Assembly (NCBI GenBank): GCA_002633025.1
Contig: NMRB01000399.1
Coordinates: 315,274-379,273 of the forward strand
Reading direction: 5' to 3'
Length of the DNA: 64,000 bases
DNA from: Notospermus geniculatus
Lineage: Eukaryota > Nemertea > Pilidiophora > Heteronemertea > Lineidae
Position numbers and translations under genes: made by a program. The notes under the pieces were generated by a model. It saw only the letters and a program-made list of their open reading frames with translations. It made no database searches and had not been told where the DNA came from. Positions 40,875-52,000 of the stretch are shown here, one piece after another; position 1 is the stretch's first letter, and every line of letters begins with the position of its first letter.

Positions 40875-41362
40875 CATTATGGATGTTATTCTTTTTACTA
40901 TGATCGGAAGTTGAGAGGCGCCGAGTTGCCATCTGCCTATGGTCAGATGGTAGGCCTAATTAAGCTTCTAGCCACCTTTGGTAGTGACTTAATAATATAA
41001 ACTGTTTGTAAATTATTATGCATAATTTGAGTAATCGTTGAGACTTTGGGACTATTGACTGGCCCTGGGTTGAGCCCCAACACTCATCAGGGGCGGGAAA
41101 CTTTCCCGTAAGAAAGAAAGAAAACGTCCGGTCTGGTCAACACATCAGGCTAAAATGCGCAGTTTATTTATAACAAGAAATAGAAGTTACATCAACTCTA
41201 TTAATAGAAGAAGCATGATTGGTCGGTTCAAACAGGTCAAAGGTTGACCAAACAACAACTTCAAATGTAATTTCAAGGAGATAGTCTAGATGGCAGCACC
41301 GTATGGTCCAGGAGGGAGGACAATTCACAACAGGGACATTCGGATGTTCACCTTCGGTAATC
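40875..41362. other. Intergenic, no gene seen
   Basis: No feature supported apart from one TAGGCCTA site near 40950. Confidence 0.35.
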
Positions 41363-41371
41363 GGCACTTTG

Positions 41372-41718
41372 GCTGAAAGGGTAAATGTCGTCCTGGGTAT
41401 ATGCAAAGATTACCCAGGATCTCAGTCTTTACTAAAAGAATACCCTGGGTGTAGTTTCGGTAGCCGAACATCACCCAGCATCCGGAAGGAACAAGTCCTA
41501 TTTAGAAATCCCGTTGAATCTCGCGGTCTCGCGGTAGCTGTTCATGACATTCTTCAGGCGGTCACGTGACCACTGGCGAGACAACCTCAAATCCAGGTGT
41601 CACATTACGATCCTGGGTGATGTTCGGCTACCGAAAGTACACCCAGGGTATTGTTTCAGGGTTATTGAGATCCTGGGTAATATTTGTATATACCCAGGAC
41701 GACATTTACCCTTTCAGC
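41372..41718. mobile_element. MULE-like TIR element E3 with exact 9-bp TSD
   Basis: It begins GCTGAAAGGGTAAATGTCGT and ends ACGACATTTACCCTTTCAGC. Flanked by exact GGCACTTTG at 41363-41371 and 41719-41727. TIRs run about 110 bp with CCTGGGTA/TACCCAGG blocks and 'ttcggtagccgaacatcacc'. Confidence 0.82.
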
Positions 41719-42106
41719 GGCACTTTGTTGGCTGTATGATTGTTCCAAATCATATTTTCAAGCGGATGTCCTGATTGTCTTAACTGCGCGTTTGACCTGC
41801 TTTGTGATTATGCCTACTATCAAAAAAAGGTCTATTTTATCAATTTTGCTATTATGTTCAGAGAACCTGAATATGCTGTGAGTTGTTTGGTATTTCGTTT
41901 CATTCAAACCGCGGTAAGCCCACGTAACCTGGAAATACAAACTAAGTTATTCTGAAAAGACAGCCAAACTTTTCAGTTACGAGAGAGAACTTTACAAATA
42001 TGCACGTGTAAGCGGTCCTCTGTGCGTTTTGCAGTTTGTCCGGCGCGGAGTGACTGCCGTGAGTAGACCTACTAATATTTGTTGTGGCGCAAGTGTGAGG
42101 AGTGTT

Positions 42107-42460
42107 GAGGAGCGGGGTGGTGTAGTGGTTAGCGAGACGGACTTCTGGGCAGAAGGTCCCGGGTTCGATTCCCAGTCCTGACCAAGAAAAAACACGCTCG
42201 CTTGTGACCTTGAGCAAGTCACTTTGCCTCACTTGCTTCACCCACCCAGGTGTAAAAGGGGTACCTGGCTGGTAGTGATGGTCTATGTGAATGTTAGTCC
42301 AAGAGCGCTGAAATCAGCTGCCGGGACTGTAATACTTCCTTGGGAGTGGAGAAAGTTAATTGGAATGAACAGACCTATAACTGGGAGTAATAATGTAAAG
42401 CGCATTGAGCAGGTCAACTGGAAATGCGCTATATAAGAACTAACATTATTATTATTACTG
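42107..42460 (+). mobile_element. MIR/CORE-like SINE, apparently full length
   Basis: The tRNA-derived head has an A-box GGTGTAGTGGTTAGCG and a B-box GGTTCGATTCC. The body contains GACCTTGAGCAAGTCACTTT and 'tgtaaaaggggtacc', closely resembling the central region of vertebrate MIR/CORE SINEs. The tail reads 'aatgtaaagcgcattgagc' and 'gcgctatataagaact' ending in (ATT)n, as expected for an L2/CR1-mobilised SINE. Pol III transcription is implied by the boxes. Confidence 0.8.
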
Positions 42461-43575
42461 GAAAAACTGAAATAATGATAGGCGAAGTGGGCTCAAACTG
42501 TGATAACTGATAATTTGCCAATGATAATTTGGTGGTCTGCAGTTTATACAGTACTATTAACTGGTGTGAAACTTGTCACGTGGATCATCCCCTCCCGTCC
42601 CCTCCCCTTATCTCTTATCATATTGGCACTAGCCTAGATACGAGGTAGCAAGGTGGTTGGGCTACAGTGCAACAATGCCGCTGTGGCCGCATTCCAACTG
42701 CTTTGCTTGGCCTTGTTATTTCATTATTATTATACCCTACACTGTACATGTGTTAAGGCCAGTGTATAGTTTATTCCATTGTTAAAAGCTATTATTACAG
42801 TTTCGGATTCTTAGCGGGTTTCCGCGGAATTCCGTGGTTTCTCCATGCCGCAATGATAATCGACGAGTTGTGGCATACATGTAGGCCTTGCGCAATATAC
42901 CGGCAGATCTGTCGGCTTACAGGGGAATATCGCAGCCGGCTATGGGGCGCTATCGTAATGTCATCATCGAGGATCATGCTTTAGGACTGTTCATACATGT
43001 ATATACTCTAGATTCATTCTTCTACGGTTACTTCATGTATTCATGCTGTAGGTTTAGTCCTAGCCCATAATATTAGACCACACAAAGAATTTATTGATTC
43101 AATTCAACACAACTGGCCAATGAGTCCGCGAAGACTGCTTTGTTGGCAGGCACTATTAAAAGAGTGTTCGTTTCAACCACTATTCCCTTATGAAGATAAG
43201 GATGTCAACAATCTGTGGTCGGATAAATCAGTCTTCAATAGCCCTTTCCCTCCTCGCCTGTCAGTCACACTGAACAGCTCTTTATTTTGCCATGCATATT
43301 CAATAGGGTAAGCGGCCATGGGTGTTCAGTAAAGTGGCCTTAGAAGAACGAATCTAGAGTATTTTATAAGGTTACTGTACAAGACAGGAGCTCGAAAAGA
43401 CCGCAGAGTTGGAGTTTCTCTGCTAAATAATTCCTACTCCGCGGGAGTAGGGCCGCAAATACGATAAATCAGTCTAGTCATCATCACTGTACAAATAATG
43501 GTCGCTCCCTTCGGGGAACGATTCCGCCTGTTGCGTTCCGTTCCGCTTTTTCCAGTAAGCCGAAGCAACCTGCTC
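42461..43575. other. Intergenic, no gene seen
   Basis: No supported coding feature; short frames only. Confidence 0.35.
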
Positions 43576-43579
43576 AGAA

Positions 43580-43870
43580 GCTGAACTTAGGACGACAATG
43601 GGTCTTTCAATGTGACAATGATCCGAAGCATACCTCCAGAATGGTTACTGGATGGCTTCAGAGGAAGAAGATAGATGTCCTGGAATGGCATGCATAGCGC
43701 CCAGACCTAAATCCAATCGAAAATCTGTTGACAGAGTTGAAAATAAGAGTGTGAAAAGGGAAGCCAACGAATCTGACCCAACTCTACCAAATTTGTCAGG
43801 ACGAATGGGTTAAAATCCCTCCTGCGTACTCTAAGAGACTAATTAAGAGTTATCACACATGCCAAGACAA
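43580..43870 (+). pseudogene. Tc1-like transposase relic (C-terminal half)
   Basis: Translated from 43579 the frame reads WVFQCDNDPKHTSRMVTGWL, then RKKIDVLEWHA, a stop (TAG at 43694-43696), then RPDLNPIENLLTELKIRV, another stop, and LTQLYQICQDEWVKIPPAYS. CDNDPKH and PDLNPIEN are the second Asp and the Glu of the Tc1 DDE catalytic triad. In-frame stops make it inactive. No TIRs could be assigned. Confidence 0.8.
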
Positions 43871-43884
43871 GAACTGAATCGGAC

Positions 43885-44340
43885 CGAAACTTGATGTCAT
43901 ATAGGTCATCTGACATAGGGGTATATAAATGTACCAACAAAGTTTCAAGTAAATGTACCAAGTTTCAGGTCAATAGCCAAAGCAGTTATGAAATGTGCCA
44001 TCAAATGACCAAAATTTGAACTTTGACCTCTGTGACCTTGAAAAGTCGGTCAAATCAAAAATCAATTATATATGTCATGCATCCTCATTAGAAACACCAA
44101 TGATAAAAATTTGGAGACGATCCAGTCATTAGTTCAGGAGTTATTGCACTTTTTGTGTTTTTGGTTTCCGCCACCTGGTAGCCAAGCTTAGAATATAATC
44201 GGTCATAGGTTATAGGTCATAGGTAATGGTGTCATAGGTCATCTGACCTAGAGGTATATACCAAGTTTCAGGTCAATAGCACCCGCGGTTACGAAACGTG
44301 CTACCAAAAGGCAAAATTTTAAACTTTGACTTCTGTGACT
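43885..44340 (+). repeat. Dispersed repeat ('tcataggtcatctgacctagg')
   Basis: Consists of two related passages on 'accaagtttcaggtcaatag' and 'atgaaatgtgccatcaaa/cgaaacgtgctaccaaa', with 'gccacctggtagcc' between. Strongly similar to 52110-52350 and, in reverse, to 251-540. Non-coding. Confidence 0.6.
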
Positions 44341-44552
44341 TCTGCTCTCCACTGCGTTACATCGCACATCACCCTTCGAGAAATTCACCGGTCCACGGCG
44401 TATCTGCCGCCTCGAGAAGAAGAGGCCAATCAGAATCGGTGTTGTAAAATTCGAATAGTGGCGCAAATAATGGTAGCCGAAGACCCGATATAAAGTGCAA
44501 TATGATTGGTCGACCGGTAAAGTTGGCATCGTGCCAAGATACGCCGCCGACT

Positions 44553-45075
44553 ATGTCGAAACACGAAGTACGAAATACGAAATTGGATTTCATTTCCATG
44601 ACGTAAAGTATTTCAGCAGATGGTTGGTACCACAAATATCGCCTGCTGCAAGAGCGTCTTTTAGCATATGACGTTAGACCGAGAGAGTTACACTGTATAT
44701 TAAAGCCCCACAGTATTGAATTTTACGATATTTTCAAAATGTTAGGAGAGAGCACAAAGAGGTCTCATAGCCTCGTGAAGGTCCCCAAAATGCTTGTCTG
44801 ATACGTACTTCAGAGAATCAAGGCCTAGTTTTCAGCACACATTAGAAAAAACGACAGGGAGAGCTCTAATGTATTCAGATGGAGCGCAGTACATTTTACA
44901 CTATGTTGACGTCGTGACGTTGTGCACTGACGTCAAGAATCGCGGCGATGATTTGCGTTTTTCAAATTCAATACAGTGGGGCTTTAAGCTTTGAAATTTA
45001 TCTTTCGTATCGACTTCGTAGATATGAAGTGAAAATTTAAAAATTCAAGATGCACCATAACTCTCTCGGTCTAAA
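44553..45075. mobile_element. Split copy of the 39590 MITE with nested MITE
   Basis: The left part 44553-44703 and right part 44984-45075 together reproduce most of 39590-39956 in reverse. The interruption is the TTAA-flanked MITE at 44704-44983. Confidence 0.72.
44704..44983. mobile_element. TTAA-flanked MITE 'AGCCCCACAGTATTG' with known empty site
   Basis: TTAA at 44700-44703 and 44984-44987; termini AGCCCCACAGTATTGAATTT and AAATTCAATACAGTGGGGCT. The uninterrupted target is visible at 39790-39810, proving that TTAA was duplicated. A half copy is at 38152-38280. Confidence 0.85.
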
Positions 45076-45165
45076 TAATATTATGGCTGAGTAATCACAA
45101 TGACATTTCGTTCTCTCCAGATATGAGCACAATATTTCATCCAGAAAATTTGACTATATCTAACG

Positions 45166-45890
45166 TCAGACCTGAAATTTCGCCAGCAGCATGACTCGAA
45201 GTCACGTTAATCACCCATAGGGGATCATAAAATTTCGCCAATTTGCGAATTACCTGAATTTTCTTCTAAATATGATCGTTATTCTTTTGAATAACGCGAA
45301 ACGATTGCAGTATCACCTGTATTAGAGGCACTATGTAAAAGTAAGGTAAATTGATTGGTACATAAGCCGAGTATCAGCCGTCCCAAGTTGGCACCCGAGC
45401 CAAAGGCAAATATCAAGCGCCGTGCAACCAAAACACCAACCGAACGGGGTTCCGAAATTTCGCCAATTTCATTTTAAAGCAGAAAAATATGAAAAACCCC
45501 AATCTTTTTTTAAATACGTGGAAACAATGTCAACTTTGGGTTAAACAATACGCACATTCACATTTCAAGGTAAATCAACGAAGGTGGGACGTAGGAAACT
45601 CAGAGACAGCTTGACTGAAGCTACCTGCCGTTTTCTTTCAAATTCGCCGTAAGCAATTGAGCGACATGAAACTTGTGACGCACACATTTGACGGATATTT
45701 AAACTGAAGCTGATATTGATTTACAGATTTCAATAAGAAACTGAGAAAACAGAGTGGATCTACCTCTTTCACATCATGCAAGAATTTGTGTTGTTGATGA
45801 AACAGATTTTCAACAATGCAGACGAGAACCGAAAAACTGCCGATTTTTTGAGCACGTGACGTCAACGTGACGATGGCGGAATTTCAGGTA
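45166..45890. mobile_element. Inverted-repeat insertion unique to copy a
   Basis: Begins about TAACGTCAGACCTGAAATTT (CGCCA) and ends GGCGGAATTTCAGGTAGCGA (CGTTA), inverted copies. It is absent from the paralogous position near 60793, so it inserted after the segmental duplication. Confidence 0.6.
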
Positions 45891-46086
45891 GCGACGTTAC
45901 TTGAATTAGGCCTAACCATTATTTTTACCGAGTTTCAAAGATCTCAACTTGAGGTCCGAAAGTAACTTTATGGACAAGCGTTCAAGTGATTTTTACCTCA
46001 AGTGGAGACAAATATTTTTCTGTTGTTGGCCGTACGAATTAGCGTAGAATCGTTCTACCTCCAGTTGTCTGGGCGAGCGAGCCGAG

Positions 46087-49000
46087 TCAATGTCCGCTTC
46101 GTCTGGTTGTCACCTTCTTACATCGCCCGCAGGATATCCTTTTTAGATCCCGACGAAAACGTTCCCCAGCAATAGAATAGATGACAACATTCACCGCTGA
46201 GTTGAGGGTGGCAAGGGCGTTGGCATATGGAAAAAATTTAACCTTGACAATGTTGGTCCTTGCCAATTCTGAGGTGAACATAGCCGTATAGACACAAGCT
46301 AACGGCAGCCGTAATATGATGAACACAATCACCATCGAAACAATAATGTTACTAGCATGATTATCCCTCCGGCTGGTAGGCAAAGACACTTTGGTGACGT
46401 GCATTTTCCTTAAGCTGCGCCAGACCTCAAAGTTGAGGGGAATAATAACGAACAGTGGGATAAAGTTACACGATAGAGTTACTACCAGCCAAATCCCGAT
46501 GAGGTACATGTAACGAAGATTATAATAAACGTTGTCGCTGTTAACTGGTACGGTAATGGCGGCGGCGATGGCCATCAGCGTGAGGACTGCCACCCCGATC
46601 TTTGCATTCCTGAGAGTATCCATTTTCTTGGCCTTCATTGGCAATCGGATGTGGATGAACCTGCAGATAGACAGAAACTAGTCTCTAAGGCCCGTATGCA
46701 CAGCCCACGCTTTAGCCATACTGTTGGAAAAGTGTACGACAACTTCAGCTGTACTTTGCTCATGCACAACTCTACTTTCGCGAATGTGGCACTTTCAAAG
46801 CCCACATGAAAGTGAAAGTGACTGCCAAGTCAAGTCTGGAGGTCCCTTTAGTTATACTTTAGCCTCAGTCTGCAAAGTGTGACTTTTATAAAAAGTGGAA
46901 CTTTCGGAAAGTGTGGTCTTTGCATACGTGCCCCCTTTCCTCTAGCCGCTCCGCGATTACGAGTACCGGCAGTTTCTTTCTTGACCCTGTTATGGTACAC
47001 TCATGGCCAAAAGTAAATGGACAGCAGTTTATCTTGAATATCTTCAAACAAATGGGGTGGAGAAAATTGGTCCCGACATATATAGGCCTAGTACTAAATT
47101 TTCCTGGCTATCTAATGGTATCAGCGTCGAACAATTCTGCTGAAAGCCGCATTTCACAGAAGGAATTTTGTGAAGGCATGTTTTATGCTACACTACTCTC
47201 CATACGTTTGGGAACACACACGTTAACAGGCTTTCCTAATTGCAACATATTCTGCTGCCTTCTGTATCCACGGGATGAACTTGTCACAAACTTGGTCAAG
47301 TTATGTTCTCCTGACATTTTACTCACCAATAAGACCATTTGTGACTATCAGGGAAGTTTGTAAAAATAATAACTTTGAAAATGTGCGGCGGTCTAGGAAA
47401 ACCCGTCGGATGTCGCGTTTGAGGAAAGTGTTAATGGCCTTGGTGAACCCGCACATTTCAATAGCGAAACGTACCACGTAACAGGTGAACAATAGCAGTT
47501 CAATGCACAGGCAATCTAACAACCCTTGTTGATCACTCAGCGACTTCCGACGGGTTATCCCAGACCGTCACACAAATATCAAAATCTGAAACGTCCCCAG
47601 GTCAAAATAACGTAGTTTGTTTTATGCAATAATTCAATTCAGAACATGGGTAGGCCCTGGGCCCAGAGCTATTCGAAAGCTATGTTTTGATTTAGGGTTT
47701 TCAATAGCCTATACAAGTACGGATACTCTTTTACTTAACTGAATTGACTGCAATACAAGGAAATTGAACATGCTCCAAAACAACCGACTGAATGAGTGTA
47801 GTTGCGCTGAATGGGTCAATGTCGTCCTGGGTATACCTTATGTTTACCCAGGAGTATCCTGGGTAATCATTTTCTTTACCCAGCATCATCCTGGGTAAAC
47901 ATAAGGATCCTTAACTTTACCCAGCTTGGGAGCTCCCGCCGGATCGTGCTGATCGCTCCGAGGATGGAATTTGGTACGTGCGTCTCTTTCGGCAGAGAAC
48001 ATGCAGTAGGATCATTGCTAAAAAGGGCTGAAAATTACCGCTATACCTCCTCCGGGGTTTGCAATAGGGAGACAAGACCAATCCCTACCACCTTTCAAAA
48101 GGGACCGATAGTAAATTCTCAAGGACTTAGGAGCTATAGGCCTAGTTCGAGGCCACCCTTCATTTCATGATTTACGCTGAATATCACCTCACTACACCAC
48201 TCGGGAACTCCAATCTGGGTAAAGTTAAGGATCCTTATGTTTACCCAGGGCCGTCCTGGGTAAAGAAAAGGATTACCCAGGATGATCCTGGGTAAACATA
48301 AGGTATACCCAGGACGACATTGACCCATTCGGCTGTAGTTGTGTTAAAAATAAAAGAATGCGGAAAATGAAACCTGTGAATGGTACCAGGATTAAAAAAA
48401 CTCTCTATTAAAGCGAATGGCTCGCGGGGTTTGTTGTGGCGCCATGACAGTTGGTCATCGATATCAAGCACCATTTTGAGAAAAAGGCAAAAGAAGGATA
48501 GTTCCTTCATGACATGAATGGAGTTCGAATTCAACAGGTCTTTGGGATTCTTGTTCTTAAAGGGCCTCTAGAGGCCGCTTTTTAGTGCATATTGATATGA
48601 TTACTAACAGAGAATTGATGGCATGAGGATCCAACTTGAGCATCATTTTTGAAGGAAGATTTCATCAATGTCAAAATCTGATACACAATTCATGAGTTCA
48701 TGGTTACTATTGCCACCTGATGTGTAGTCGCAGTACTGTTAGTAACCCAATAGCAAGCTGCCTCTAGAGCCCCTTTAAGCAGCAGCCTTGCACATTAGAT
48801 AAGCTTGCTGAACCAAACGTTGGACCTGGAGTAGGGTTACTGTTTCTTCCCTCGCTTCAAGGTTGATTTGTCCCTGAAATGGTGATAAGGAAAGCATAAT
48901 GGATACATGAAAGACCAACACCTCGTTTTAACTGGAAAGAAAGAAGTAGGCCTATCAGTCATTTGATCGTGCGTTGTACCTGAAGATGTCGCTCAGACAA

Positions 49001-52000
49001 GATTTGTACCATTGTATGGGGCCACTTCTTGTCTTTAATCAGGAATCACGAACTTCCTCATTGTGAACTGATATGAAGGCCTGTGATACAAGTTGAATAC
49101 CTACACGGGTCTGATAGATGCGTGTTTGGGTAGGCTCAGGCTCCGTGAACCGTCAACCTCTTGGAGGTACCAGCTCCGGCAGTTTTCTCAAGTACAAGAG
49201 TAAACTGGCCGGATGTGGAACTTGTTCTGAGAGGTGAATCTCCAGACGCTACACTGTGCTTTTCCTTAACCACCTACCGAAGTCGTCGCTGCTGTGTCGC
49301 TGTAAACNGCTGGGGCACGGCTTTGCCTGGAGGCTAGATTCACTCTCTATGGAAGGTACCACCAAAAATGTAAACAAACCCCGCGAGCCATTCGCTTTAA
49401 AGACAGCTTCACCACTCACAGATGGTGTCCTTATTACGGATGTCAAAATGACTAGAAAGTACCTACCAGTTTGGGACTGAATTTTGGTGTCCTTAATATA
49501 GAGGTGTCCTGCTGAAAGAGGTGTCGGCTAAGTGGTCCCACTTCAATTCCCTCTGTCACACGTAGGCCTACATCCCACTGGAGACACATTTTTCGTATGC
49601 CTCCAAAGTTCATATCATAGGACCAACACAATCAGACATGAGGTCATGCAACATCTATCCTAAGATATTCATTGCGTTTTCGATTGCTTCGGACAGTATT
49701 ATGGATACCACTTCACAATTCTTTGGCAAATAGGCCTATATCAGCTGACATCATTTTCATTTCCACAAGGTCATCAGACATGTGCCAATGGCTGGCAGGT
49801 GGTGGAGAGCAGTGAGTCACAGTCCAATCCAATCCAGTCCAATCCAGTGTTTCTCAGTCCAGGGTTTTCGAATACCCTATATATTGTATGTGAATTTAGT
49901 GGCTGCTGACCTCAACCAAATGATTTCTAGGCCTGACCCCAACCCTTGCCCAAGCCCTAACCGTTCCCTATCGTTCCCAACCCGAAACTACCCCAACAGG
50001 CGGGGAGAAATTGTGTTCTGAAGGAGAATACTGCTACATGTATATGAAGATTTAGTAGTTTCAGCCGCTAGACTGGACTTATGTGGTACGAATAAAAATT
50101 TCATGTCCCATTCTCCCCTACCGGACTTCCAGTGAGGCAAAAGGGTGAATGTTGTCCTGGGTACCCTTGTCCAACATGGGTATCCCTAAATGGCACCCAG
50201 GTACGCACTGGGTACCCTTTAGGAACCTAAAGGATACCCAGTTTGAAATTCCCGCCTGGTGAGATACCTGGAATCCAGGTCGAATATGGTACGTGCGCTG
50301 TGGTGCCGATTGCCAAATCACCCATTCTTCAATCCGTGGAATCTCAAAATTTGACTGATTATCCGCTAAATTTTTGAAAAGAAGTTTGACCTGATATTTA
50401 ATTTTGATGTCAGTTTGTCTTTTGGCATGTTTTGTTCCTTAAGTGATCAAACAATTGCAGAATGAAATGGTCCATGAACCATGTGCTCACTTGGTTGGAC
50501 ATAATAGTCTAATGACAGAGGGAGGTACATATCTGTTATGAGCAATCTGGGTCAAGTCATTCCAATGTCGGACTTTGATGATTTTTGGGTTATGCCACCC
50601 GGCGGCCATATTGGATGTCAGATCGGGCCGGAACCCAGAGGTCTGCAGGGGCCACATAGCACATTGGAGTGCTTTGGGTCAAGTCGTTTCTGAGTGACAG
50701 CACTTTGATGATTTTCGGGTTACGCCACCTGGTGGCCATATTGGATGTCCGATCGGGCCTTAAATTCACATGCACATAATGGTCATCTGCAGGGGGCCAC
50801 ATAGCACATTCGAGCGCTTTGGGTGAAGGCGTTCCAGAGTTACAGCACTTTGATGATTTTTGGGTTATGCCACTTGGTGGCCTATTTGAAGTCAAATCAG
50901 GCCGAAATTTGACATACATGTAAAGGTCATCAGTAATGAAGGTAAATATCAAATTTGAGCACTCTGCGTCAAGCCGTTCCCAAAAATAGCACTTACTTGA
51001 TTTTCAGGTTACGCCACCTGGCGGCCATACTGGATGTCCAATCAGGCCGAAACTTGGTATTTTTTAAGGTACCCCTCCAATGCATGTTTATGCAAGATAT
51101 GAAGTCGCTCGGTGAAATAATGACAAAGTGTGGCAGGTTCGTCACTTTTGTCGAACTTTGACCTATGTCACCTTGAAAAGTACGTCAAATCAAAAACCCG
51201 TTATATATCTTAGGCCAGACTTTTTTTATAAGTTGGTTCGCGGATTTTTTTCACCACCCCTTTGCAGCGGAGGGCGGAAAAAAAATAAAAATAAAACTTT
51301 TTTTCCTAGTTCTCGAAGTTTTGTCTGTATTACGTTCATGGCGGAGGATGAAAAAAACATAAAAATTTATTTGAAAATAAAAATTGAAATTCCTTACATT
51401 AAGAATATATCAAGGTGTAGAACTATTTATTCTCATCTCAACTTTTCAATGGATTACAAAATCCTATTCAACAGGAACTGATCCCAAGTTTCAACTCAAA
51501 TCCAAATGAACATGACTTGCAATGTGTAAACACCCCATGCACATGGTGTGCCAAATATAGTTGCCAATGATGTCATGGGAATCCCATTGTGGTATCCCCT
51601 CACCCATTGGATGATGCAGCACTAAATAGGTCATGTCACTGCATCTTGGCGAGTAGCCAACACACGTGGAGTTCCAGGAATTGAGTCACCATGGTCACTG
51701 GTCTCTTTTGGCTTCCCGCCAAAACATCGTCAGGCGGCTCAAGTGGATGGATAGCTCCGTCGGAACTGTAACTATAGGCCTAGTTTGCTAAGAAGATTCG
51801 ATAATGATGAGATGGCAAGACAAAGTTATGCATTTTGTGACTGAAGTTTATTTACTAAAGGTAAAATTTTCATTACAATAGAGCACAGGGACTACTGGCG
51901 CTGAAATCAGCCAACGATCCACCGCCAGGATCTTTACAGGATCGGCGGGCGGGATAAAAATAAAAATAAAATTTTAATTTTTTTTTCATTTTGGCATATT

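Larger units (their letters stand above)
45073..46990. repeat. Segmental duplication, copy a (partner 60706-61900)
   Basis: Both copies contain 'tgacatttcgttctctccag', 'accgagtttcaaagatctca', the GPCR 3' exon, its acceptor site, the 'AAGGCCCGTATGCACAGCCC' MITE and 'tttcctctagccgctccgc'. Copy a carries an extra ~720-bp insertion (45166-45890). Confidence 0.85.

Noticed and set aside
46911-47363. 150-codon plus-strand frame as a gene
   Set aside because: No domain, antisense to receptor intron sequence and partly overlapping the 47319 fragment on the other strand; low-complexity composition is typical of chance frames.
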